Source of the DNA: Candidatus Baltobacteraceae bacterium | GTDB taxonomy: Bacteria > Vulcanimicrobiota > Vulcanimicrobiia > Vulcanimicrobiales > Vulcanimicrobiaceae | NCBI GenBank assembly: GCA_036488875.1 | Contig: DASXGW010000007.1 | Span: 124,001-188,000, forward strand | Direction: 5' to 3' | DNA length: 64,000 nt | Shown: in pieces, positions 34,360-42,255 of the stretch | Layout of the letters: each line of letters opens with the position of its first letter | Position numbering within the stretch: the stretch's first letter is position 1 | Program-made: the position numbers and the translations under genes | The notes under the pieces: generated by a model | Database searches by the model: none | What the model was told of the DNA's origin: nothing | Seen by the model: only the letters and a program-made list of their open reading frames with translations

Positions 34360-35419
34360 GTTCTTTTCGAACGTCTGGGGTAAGGTCGACGCCGCCGGAT
34401 GAAGGGGCACGCTGATAGATGACGACGCTCATGTCGCGTCTTCGCGCGACCTGTGAAGCGTCGTTGCGGATTTGCGTGAGGATCGCATCGTAGAGCTGCC
34501 GGCGTGCCGCCTGCAGCGCGGCGATGCGGGCGTCGGTATCGGCGCGCGAGGTATGCTCGACGGTTTGCAGTTGGGCGAAGCGGCCGTGCAGGTCGTTCCC
34601 GGCGTTGGCGATCGCGTTGCCGATGCCGGCGGCCGCGCCGGGATCGTAACCGCGAAGGGCGGCGGCCTCGGGCGGGAGCGATTCGGCAAGCTGCGTGCGC
34701 TGTGCGACGTTCAATGTCGTCGAGCGGGCAACGGTCGCGGCCATGCGCGCGTCGTCGGCGCTCTCTTGCGCGCGCAGTTGCGCGGCGTAGGCACCGAGCT
34801 GTGCGTCGTCGGAGCGCTTGCGTTGGGCCACGGCACTGACGACGCTCGCATCGAGCGCGGCGATTTTCGCGCCTAGTACCTTTTGATTCGACCTATCGAG
34901 ATGCAAATTGCGCAGTTTCGTCGCCAGGATGAGCCGTTGACCGGCGTGCGCCTTCTCGAGATCGAAGGCGAGCGTTGACTCCTTTTCCCGGAACTGTTGC
35001 GCGCGCGCCGCAAGCGCGTGCTGCGTTCGTTGCGCCATGGCGGCGCGATAGGCGGCGAGCGTGGCTTGTCCGGACCGCGCGGCGCCGCTGCGATACGACG
35101 CAGTGTCGTTCGCGGGAATCCGTTGCGACTGCATTCCGGAGAGATACGCCTGTTCGCGCGATCGATATGCGGCGCCGTTGGCCCCACTCATGGACTGTGC
35201 GCGGCGATTGGCATTCGTCGTCGAGGCCCTCATCGCATCGGCATCTTTACGCACCGATGCGGCGATCGTCCGCAGCCCCGCGACGTGTTCCGTCGAGCGC
35301 ATCGCCGCGATTTCGCGGTCGTACTGCGATAGCACTGGATAGAGCGGATGCTGCGTGACGAGCTTGGCAACGTCGACGTATCCAACGCCGGCGGCGAGCA
35401 GCAGTATCAGTGCGATCAT
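34343..35419 (-). CDS. Skp/OmpH-like periplasmic coiled-coil protein
   Basis: The 358-residue product has an N-terminal hydrophobic signal or anchor and then GYVDVAKLVTQHPLYPVL, which is the opening of OmpH/Skp proteins. The centre (residues 50-300) is Ala/Gln/Arg-rich and strongly helical, suiting a long coiled coil, and the end (VVIYQRAPSSGGVDLTPDV) resembles the VDLT strand of Skp. Skp chaperones outer-membrane proteins through the periplasm. It is about twice the usual 160-190 residues, because the helical arms are longer. ATG 35419 overlaps the stop of the TamB-like gene (ATGA), so both are probably made together. Confidence 0.72.
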   Translation of the reverse strand: MIALILLLAAGVGYVDVAKLVTQHPLYPVLSQYDREIAAMRSTEHVAGLRTIAASVRKDADAMRASTTNANRRAQSMSGANGAAYRSREQAYLSGMQSQRIPANDTASYRSGAARSGQATLAAYRAAMAQRTQHALAARAQQFREKESTLAFDLEKAHAGQRLILATKLRNLHLDRSNQKVLGAKIAALDASVVSAVAQRKRSDDAQLGAYAAQLRAQESADDARMAATVARSTTLNVAQRTQLAESLPPEAAALRGYDPGAAAGIGNAIANAGNDLHGRFAQLQTVEHTSRADTDARIAALQAARRQLYDAILTQIRNDASQVARRRDMSVVIYQRAPSSGGVDLTPDVRKELTPRL

Positions 35420-38400
35420 GGGAATTTGTGCACCCAGGAGAGGTCCATGCCGTTGGTGCCGGACCCCGCCGCAATCGCGGTCATCGGATTAAGGTTGAGC
35501 GCGTCCAGACCCACCACCGACGGCTGCTGCGCAGCGCCCGCGATGCCGGTCAGCGACGGACCGGACGTGCTGTACATACGCATGCGGATGCCGGTCGCAA
35601 TGCTCGGGTGCGCTTCGAGCGCGACCGCCTGTTCCTTTGGATTGCCGAAGCTTTCGTTGAACGTCGCCGTGAGATTCTTCCCGAAGGCTTTGGCCGCGTT
35701 GAGTCCCAGTCCGGTTTGCAGATCGTTGGTGATTTGCAGATCGGTGAACCCGAGCGACGATCCGAGCGACGCCGAGAGCGGTTCGAGCAGCTGGCGCGTG
35801 AAGACCGTATTGACTTGCGAGCGGGCCAGACCGGCCGCGGCCCCGCCCATCGAGAACCCGCCGCTGGCGGTTTGACCCGACGAGACGCCGCGCACGGCAC
35901 CGATGCGATTGACGCCGATGAGCAATCCGAGAATCTGCTCGCGGTCGTAGTTCGGATCGGACTCGAGTTGGAGGTTCATGTCGGAAACCGGCCCGGTCAC
36001 CTGCATGCGGATCGCCGTCGCGGGATCGGGAATGTACGTCGTCGCAACCGCGTTCACGTAGGGATTGATGCCGCTGCCGCCCGGCTCTAAACGCACGCTC
36101 GCGCGCTGCACCGTGAACGTATGATAGAAGTCGACCGTGCCGCCGGTCGCGTTGAACGCACCCGCCAACACCGGACGCGCGAGCGTTCCCGACAGTGTTA
36201 AATCGCCGGCTCCGCCGACGTCGACGTTGCTGCTTTGAATGCGCACGTCGGGTCCGGCCTTCACCTTGAAGTCGTTGAAGGCGACCGCCGGAAGCTTAGG
36301 CGGAGGCTTCTTCGCCGAGTTGGGATTGAAGAACATCGTCGGCGAAATTCGCGCGCTCGATACGTCGACGTTGCCGGCGATTTCGATTGGTTTGCCGTCG
36401 CTGCGCGCGACCGAGATATCACTATCGATGTTGCCTTGGAACCCCAATGGCACCTCGAGGTGCGCGTTCTCGGCGCGCTGGTGCAGCGTAAAGGCGATGT
36501 CGCGCAGCGATCGCCAACTGCGCACGCTAGCCGTTCCGTCGGCCGCGACCGAGCCGCCGCCGACGTCGCCGTGCATGCCCTCGAGCGCGACGCGCGTGCC
36601 TTCGAAGCGCAGCGTCCCCTTGACGTTCTTGATCGGCGCGCGCTCGATCGGACCGATGAACGCGCCGTTGGCCAGTGTCAGCGCGCCGGCGAGCGACGGA
36701 GCCGCCGCCGTACCGCCCGCGCGCACCGTGCCGTCAATCCGGCCGCCGACGTGGGTGCCCTTCGGGAACGCGTCACTGATGTCGACGCCTTCGAGATCTT
36801 GCACCGTTAAGGTCGCGGCGATCGGGCCGCGTCCCGGCGCGATGCCGTGCGCCCAAACGTGCAGCGGTGCCGTGGCCGCCAGCAGCACGCGACCCTTTTT
36901 GAAATCGGCCTCCCCGCCGGTGACGGCAACGGTTCGTCGCGTTGCGGCGACGCGCGCCTTCGCGCGCTCGACCGTGAACTTTCCATACCGCAGCGAGCTC
37001 ACCGCGACGTCGTCGACGAGCCGCGGGTCGGCAAGCGTGCCGCCGACCGCGAGCGTCGAGTCGAGGCTGCCGCTCAGATCGTATACTCTGCCGGTCACGT
37101 TTTTCGCGAGCGCGCCGAGATTGGGACTCCTGGTGTGCGCGACGATCGCAAACGCGTCGTTCTCGTGCAGTCCGAACGTGCCCGCGACGTTGGTCGTCAG
37201 ATCGGGCAGCTGCAGCACCGCCGAATCGACGCGTCCGCGACCGTTGTCGATTGACGCGGCGACCACGAATCGTTCGATCTGCATGCGTCCGGCCGTGCCG
37301 CCGAAAACGGCTGCCCGTAAGCGTCCGGCGACGTCGGGATAGCGGCCGGAGACGTTTGCGTCGGCGTCGAGCTTGCCCGTCACCGGTACGTTCATGCCGA
37401 GCATCGGCAGCCACGTTGCGAGATCGGCGTGCCGCACCGTCGCGACGACCTTCATGCCCGGATCGACGTGCGCCGCGACGACGCCGGTGGGTCCGCCGAA
37501 CGACGCGTCGGCGGCAATCGCACCGCGGGAATCGTGCCAGCGCGCGTTGACGGTGCCCAGCGCGATGCGGCGGTAACGCGCGTCGGTGAAATGTGCCGTT
37601 CCGGTCGATGCGACGACCGTTTTACCGGCGGTGGTTGCATCGAGCGCCACGCTGCCGTTGCCGGCGAACATGTCGCCGGCGTCGAAGTAATCGTTGAAGT
37701 CGGCGAGATTCGCGCGCGGTGCGCTGACCGCGACGCGCATCGCGCCGGGGCTCGTCGCGCCGGAGAAACCGATCGCCGTGTCGCCGACGACCACGCGCCC
37801 GTCTCCCAGCGACATCGCGCTGGTCGAACCTGCGATCGTCGCGCTCAAGTTCCGAAACGCCAAACCGTTGACGGAGCCTTCGGGAGCGTCGACGGTTCCC
37901 TCGACGGACGGGTTCGACGCCGTACCGGTAACGCGCACATCGGCATTTACGCTGCCTTCAATAGGGACGGGAAGACGCGCGTTTGCCGCTGCAACGAGCG
38001 CGGCGGCGTCGGCCGATTCCACGTGCGCGTCGAGATCGTAGTGCGGCGTCGCACCGGAACCCATGATGCCGGCGATCGTTCCGTCCGCCGTCACGAACGC
38101 AGGACCGACTTGCGCCAGCGTGTCGCGAATCGCGAGCGTACCGTTGGCAAACGCGATCGAGGCCGCACCGTTGACGGCGTAGTTGTCGTATCGCTCGCCC
38201 GCGATGTAGGTCGATGCAGCCAGACGCGGAGCGCGCAGCGTTCCGCCCAGCGACGCGACGACCTGCGACCGCGCGCCCTGACGCACCGCGGTCCCGTTGA
38301 GATTTCCGTCAAGTGACTGGCCGCGCAATGCGATAATGCCGTGTGCGTCGATTGCGCCGACGCTGCCCGCGGCGAACCGATGCGCGTCGAGCACGGCAAC

Positions 38401-39960
38401 GTCGCGATCGTTCGGACGATCGATGGCGGCGCGAACGTACAGGTCGCGGCCGTTGCCTTGCGACACGACGATCGGCCCGATCGAACCCGTGCCGTTGGCC
38501 GCGACGTCGAACGTGCCGGCCAGCGATTCGCCGGCGCCGGCGCCGGTGATAACGCCGCGCGTCGCGATACGTTTGGGATCGTCGGCGGTTGCCAGCGCGA
38601 GCGCGTCGAGCGACAGCCCCGGCACAATCTTCGCGCCGAAGGGAATCGCGCTCGACGGAACGGCGGCGCCGGCCAGCATCTCGATCGCGCCGGCGCGCCG
38701 CTGCATCGCCACGCGGCCGCGCGCGTCGAACGCGATGCCGTCGTAAGTCGAGGAGAAGTGCGCGATGTCGGCTTCCTGACCGTCGAAGGCGACGAGACCG
38801 TCGGTGCGTTCTACCGTTCTCCCCGCGTAGGTTGCGTGCGGCGAGCGAATGGAGATCCACTCGAGCGGTTTGGAAACGAAGCCTTCGGCCAGCACGCTAA
38901 ACGCGACCGGTCCGCTCATCGGCAGGCGCGACGCTTGCGCGAACGCGCCGCGCAGCTGAGCCAGATCGGCGCTTCCCTCAATGGCGAGCCGCGCTTGTAC
39001 GCCGTTCCGTAAGAACGCGCCGCCCCGCACGACGACCGGGATGCCGGCCAAGGTCGCGTCGAGCCGGGCGATCGAAAGGCCGCCTTCGTCAACGTCGAGG
39101 CGCCCGCGCACGTTGTCGACCGGTTTGGTGAGGCCGCCGATTGCGATGCGTGCGCCGGCCAACTGCGCCGTCGCCGCGATATGCGACTGCGTCGCGCCGC
39201 TTTCCGGAACGTCGAAGACGCGCGCGTCGACACCTTGTAAGTGTCCCGCCGCAACGTGCAGGCTCGGCGAACTCAACGCGAAGTCGACGGCGCCGGCAAT
39301 CGGTACGTAGGCCGCGGTCCAACGCTGCAATCCGTAACCGCTGCGCGCGTCGACGCGGCCCGTTCCGCGAATCGGATAGAGCTCGCCCGCGCGTTCTCCG
39401 TAGTTCAACGAAACGCGGTAGCGCGAAAGGGCGGTCTGATCGAAGGTGCCGGCGGCCTGGAAGTCGCGTACGTACAGATGGCGCTGATGCGGATCGACGC
39501 GTCCTTCATCGATCACGTCGACCGAACCGTCGCGAATCGACGCGGCGGCGCGCAGCGGCGCTTGCCGGCGTTTGGGTCCCGAGGGAAGCTTTGGAATCGG
39601 CACGTTGTAGCTTCCGTCGGCGTGCCGAATTACGACGATCTGCGGTTTGACGATCTCGAGCGAGGTCAACCCGTAAAGGCGGCTCCCGGCGAGGAGCGCG
39701 TGCAAGTCGTAGCCGACCGACGCGCTCTCGGCGCGAGCGATCGGTTCGCCCCGCGGCGAGGTCACGACGAGGTTCGAAAACCGGGCTTCGTGCAGGGTGA
39801 TCGACGACGCGCCGAAGGCGACATCCATGTGCACGAACGCGCGCGCCGCCGCCACAATTGCGATGCGAGCGAGGGCCTGCCGCTGAGCGAACGCAACTCC
39901 GGCCAGAAGGACCACCACGCTGAGCGCCACCGCCAGCCACCGGATGTGCGCGTGCTTCAT
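35416..39960 (-). CDS. TamB-like translocation and assembly module protein (AsmA-like)
   Basis: The preferred start, ATG 39960, gives 1514 residues and a single N-terminal membrane anchor (WLAVALSVVVLLAGVAFAQ). A long series of beta-helix-like repeats fills residues 60-1150. The C-terminal DUF490/TamB domain follows, with GTLARPVLAGAFNATGGTV near 1300, VTGPVSDMNLQLESDPNYDR near 1380, and the LLIGVNRIG region. TamB bridges inner and outer membranes and supports outer-membrane protein or lipid transport. The Skp-like gene is coupled downstream. No TamA/BamA gene is in the window. An upstream in-frame start at 40089 would add 43 residues rich in Pro and Arg and is unlikely. Confidence 0.88.
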   Translation of the reverse strand: MKHAHIRWLAVALSVVVLLAGVAFAQRQALARIAIVAAARAFVHMDVAFGASSITLHEARFSNLVVTSPRGEPIARAESASVGYDLHALLAGSRLYGLTSLEIVKPQIVVIRHADGSYNVPIPKLPSGPKRRQAPLRAAASIRDGSVDVIDEGRVDPHQRHLYVRDFQAAGTFDQTALSRYRVSLNYGERAGELYPIRGTGRVDARSGYGLQRWTAAYVPIAGAVDFALSSPSLHVAAGHLQGVDARVFDVPESGATQSHIAATAQLAGARIAIGGLTKPVDNVRGRLDVDEGGLSIARLDATLAGIPVVVRGGAFLRNGVQARLAIEGSADLAQLRGAFAQASRLPMSGPVAFSVLAEGFVSKPLEWISIRSPHATYAGRTVERTDGLVAFDGQEADIAHFSSTYDGIAFDARGRVAMQRRAGAIEMLAGAAVPSSAIPFGAKIVPGLSLDALALATADDPKRIATRGVITGAGAGESLAGTFDVAANGTGSIGPIVVSQGNGRDLYVRAAIDRPNDRDVAVLDAHRFAAGSVGAIDAHGIIALRGQSLDGNLNGTAVRQGARSQVVASLGGTLRAPRLAASTYIAGERYDNYAVNGAASIAFANGTLAIRDTLAQVGPAFVTADGTIAGIMGSGATPHYDLDAHVESADAAALVAAANARLPVPIEGSVNADVRVTGTASNPSVEGTVDAPEGSVNGLAFRNLSATIAGSTSAMSLGDGRVVVGDTAIGFSGATSPGAMRVAVSAPRANLADFNDYFDAGDMFAGNGSVALDATTAGKTVVASTGTAHFTDARYRRIALGTVNARWHDSRGAIAADASFGGPTGVVAAHVDPGMKVVATVRHADLATWLPMLGMNVPVTGKLDADANVSGRYPDVAGRLRAAVFGGTAGRMQIERFVVAASIDNGRGRVDSAVLQLPDLTTNVAGTFGLHENDAFAIVAHTRSPNLGALAKNVTGRVYDLSGSLDSTLAVGGTLADPRLVDDVAVSSLRYGKFTVERAKARVAATRRTVAVTGGEADFKKGRVLLAATAPLHVWAHGIAPGRGPIAATLTVQDLEGVDISDAFPKGTHVGGRIDGTVRAGGTAAAPSLAGALTLANGAFIGPIERAPIKNVKGTLRFEGTRVALEGMHGDVGGGSVAADGTASVRSWRSLRDIAFTLHQRAENAHLEVPLGFQGNIDSDISVARSDGKPIEIAGNVDVSSARISPTMFFNPNSAKKPPPKLPAVAFNDFKVKAGPDVRIQSSNVDVGGAGDLTLSGTLARPVLAGAFNATGGTVDFYHTFTVQRASVRLEPGGSGINPYVNAVATTYIPDPATAIRMQVTGPVSDMNLQLESDPNYDREQILGLLIGVNRIGAVRGVSSGQTASGGFSMGGAAAGLARSQVNTVFTRQLLEPLSASLGSSLGFTDLQITNDLQTGLGLNAAKAFGKNLTATFNESFGNPKEQAVALEAHPSIATGIRMRMYSTSGPSLTGIAGAAQQPSVVGLDALNLNPMTAIAAGSGTNGMDLSWVHKFP

Positions 39961-40114
39961 CGAACAAGGTGTTCCCTTACTCGATGCGTGCGTAGCAGCC
40001 GGGCGTGCATACGCTCTGCTCGGGGTCAAAGCTTGGCAATCTTTAGGGGTAAGGAGCCTCGGGGGGAGGTGAGGTCGAATCTTCCTCACAGTAGAGAAAG
40101 AAAGAGGAAATGCT

Positions 40115-40372
40115 ATGGCCCGTCAGTTCCGGACGACCGCGCAGCACGCCGAACTTTCGGCGAACCTTGGAGCCGCCGCCAACGCGATGCGCTTCACCGT
40201 CAATCTTTCGCAAGACGTCGGAGATCAACTTCGCGACATTGCATTCGAGCATCGCGTCAGCGAAAGCTCCGTGATCGAAGTCGCGCTGCGGCAGCTTTTC
40301 CGTCGCGTCACTCCCGCCGCGCTCGGCACGTTTCTGCGTCAGAACGGCGCCTGTTTGCGGCGCCGTTCTTAG
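40115..40372 (+). CDS. Small ribbon-helix-helix protein
   Basis: The 85-residue product starts at ATG 40115, with AGAGGAAA about seven bases before it. Residues 26-63 (MRFTVNLSQDVGDQLRDIAF, then EHRVSESSVIEVALRQLF) fit the beta-strand plus two helices of Arc/MetJ/CopG-type DNA-binding proteins. No toxin partner is adjacent. A strong hairpin covers its last codons. Its own promoter region could be shared with the divergent TamB-like gene 154 bases away. Regulatory targets are unknown. Confidence 0.68.
   Translation: MARQFRTTAQHAELSANLGAAANAMRFTVNLSQDVGDQLRDIAFEHRVSESSVIEVALRQLFRRVTPAALGTFLRQNGACLRRRS
40341..40369 (+). terminator. Hairpin over the 3' end of the ribbon-helix-helix gene
   Basis: AGAACGGCGCC (40341-40351) and GGCGCCGTTCT (40359-40369) form a perfect 11-bp stem with a 7-base loop, ending at the stop codon. 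There is only a short CTT tail, so strong T-run-dependent termination is uncertain, but it is the clearest terminator-like structure in this part of the window and separates the small gene from the signalling block. Confidence 0.6.
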
Positions 40373-40387
40373 GTCGCTTAACGAAGC

Positions 40388-42241
40388 ATGAGCTCGGCTC
40401 TAGCCGGCCTCGCGGCGGTACTGCGTGCCGTCCGCCGCGCATCCCAGCAACGCTCGAAGGTACCGGCGCTCGTAGCGGCCCTGAGCGACGGCAATCCATT
40501 GTTCGTAGGAAGCGTCATTCTGACGGCTTCCGCGCCGCGGCAGCAGTTCGTTGCCGTGGCCTCGACGATCGGTTCTGCGCGCGTGTGGAGCCGCTGGCCG
40601 CTAAGCCGTCTGTTCGCCGAAATGCGGCCACGCTGGATCGAGCATCCGCGTGCGGCGCAAGAAGCCATCGCCATTCCGTTTGAGTACGGTGAGTACGGTG
40701 AGTACGGTGAGTACGGTAGATATGTCGTCGTCTTAGCCCTCATGGAAGCGGGCCCGAAAAGCGACGAAGAGCGCGCGTACCTCGACGCGCTGCAAGAGCT
40801 GTCGGTGCGCCGCGCCGCCGCCGATTCCGACGTCTCTGCCGACGTGCCGCTGGCACCGGTCGATCCGCGCTTCGTCGGCTTTGCGCTCTGTCCCGCACTG
40901 CAAACGGCGATCGATGCGATGCTCTCGCGCCGCGGCTGGTCGATGCACGCGGTCGCCAACGCGCACGAGTTTCGCAACGCGATCGATCGGATTCGGCCCG
41001 ATATGATGCTGTTCGACGCGGAGCACGTAGTCGATCCGTTTCGTGCGCTCGTCGAGCTGCACGCCAAGGCGCACAGCGAGCTTAAGGTCGTCGCCTTCGG
41101 CGACGACCCGCGCCGTTTGCAAGCGCAGGGCCTTATCGACGGAGCGATCTCGCACGACGCTGCCGAGTCCGAGGTCTTCGCTGCAATTAAGCGTTTCGTG
41201 CGAGGGATCCCGCAGCACCGCAAAAGCCGCGTGAACTCGATGCTGACGGCGGCCGAAGCGGCGCTGGCGACGGTGCGGACGCCCGCGGAGCTATCGAATG
41301 CGTCGGCAATGCACGCCGCGGACGTCATGCACGGCTGGGCCTGTACGCATCTGCTTTCCGAGGCGGGAGCGTTGTACGCCGCCGAGTATCCGCCGTCGCG
41401 CCGGCCTATCCTAAGCCACGTTCCGAAGGCATTCTTAAACGACGCGCCGCTCTTCCAGTTGGTCGCCGACGAGCGTTTTTACAACGAGATGTCCGATGAC
41501 CGGCTTGTCTGGCGATCCTTGGAGCAGCTGGGTCCCGTTTCGACCGCCACGGTGCCGCTTCGTCACGGCGAACGCCGGCTCGGCGCTCTCGTTTGCGTGT
41601 CGCGCGACGAGCCGGTCGACCCGTGCGTCTTCGACGGGCTCGAGCGCTTCTCGAAGGTGGTCACCGCGCGTTTCGAAGAGTTGCTGTACGCTCCGACCGG
41701 TCTCGCGCTGCCCAATCGTAACGGCGTGTGGGAATGCCTACGGCACGGCAACCTCGAGATCGCCGTCTATCGCTCGCGCCGCTGCGCGGTGCCGTGGGAT
41801 TATCAGATCATCGACCCCGTGACCGGCATTCTCTCGATCGGTGCGGCGGCATCGGGTGGCGCCGCGGACATCGTCGAACGAGGGCCGCGGGAACTCGCCG
41901 GCGACGACCTTGCCGCGTACCTCGCGGAAACGCGCGGCAACGGGCCGTCGTTTCTCGCAACGTGCAACACGCTGCTCCGAACCGTCTGTTACGCCGGGCG
42001 GCGCTTTCCAGCGCCGGTACTCCTGGAGTCGATTGGGCCAAGCGGCTCGGTGGCGGTACGCGGTGACGTGTTGCGCGGCACGCTGACCATTGGCCCTCCG
42101 GCGGCGCTGCTGATTGCCGACCAACGGTTGCACGGGTGGATGGCACAAGAAGGTGATGGTTTTTCGAGCTTCACCGAGGCAGTCGAGGATTTGCGACCGC
42201 CCGGACTAGCCGTCGTCGTGACGCAGGCACCGAGCAGCTAA
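40388..42241 (+). CDS. Signalling protein with pseudo-receiver, GAF and possible degenerate phosphatase region
   Basis: The 617-residue product has no membrane segment. Residues 95-115 contain four EYG repeats made by a 9-bp tandem repeat. Residues 160-275 have a receiver-like layout (VGFALCPALQTAIDAMLSRR) without the expected phosphorylatable Asp pattern. Residues 300-440 resemble a GAF domain (VSTATVPLRHGERRLGALVC). The last part (450-617), with YLAETRGNGPSFLATCNTLL, has a weak SpoIIE/PP2C-like profile but lacks the metal-binding Asp motifs I can recognise. The next two genes are CheB-CheR-PAS and STAS proteins, so partner-switching signalling is suggested but not proved. Confidence 0.55.
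   Translation: MSSALAGLAAVLRAVRRASQQRSKVPALVAALSDGNPLFVGSVILTASAPRQQFVAVASTIGSARVWSRWPLSRLFAEMRPRWIEHPRAAQEAIAIPFEYGEYGEYGEYGRYVVVLALMEAGPKSDEERAYLDALQELSVRRAAADSDVSADVPLAPVDPRFVGFALCPALQTAIDAMLSRRGWSMHAVANAHEFRNAIDRIRPDMMLFDAEHVVDPFRALVELHAKAHSELKVVAFGDDPRRLQAQGLIDGAISHDAAESEVFAAIKRFVRGIPQHRKSRVNSMLTAAEAALATVRTPAELSNASAMHAADVMHGWACTHLLSEAGALYAAEYPPSRRPILSHVPKAFLNDAPLFQLVADERFYNEMSDDRLVWRSLEQLGPVSTATVPLRHGERRLGALVCVSRDEPVDPCVFDGLERFSKVVTARFEELLYAPTGLALPNRNGVWECLRHGNLEIAVYRSRRCAVPWDYQIIDPVTGILSIGAAASGGAADIVERGPRELAGDDLAAYLAETRGNGPSFLATCNTLLRTVCYAGRRFPAPVLLESIGPSGSVAVRGDVLRGTLTIGPPAALLIADQRLHGWMAQEGDGFSSFTEAVEDLRPPGLAVVVTQAPSS
40682..40717 (+). repeat. Tandem 9-bp repeat, four units, in frame
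   Basis: GAGTACGGT is repeated four times without interruption and encodes Glu-Tyr-Gly four times. A nine-base unit allows the number of copies to change without a frameshift, making this a possible length-variable linker in the signalling protein. Confidence 0.9.
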
Positions 42242-42255
42242 GACGCAATAGCCTC

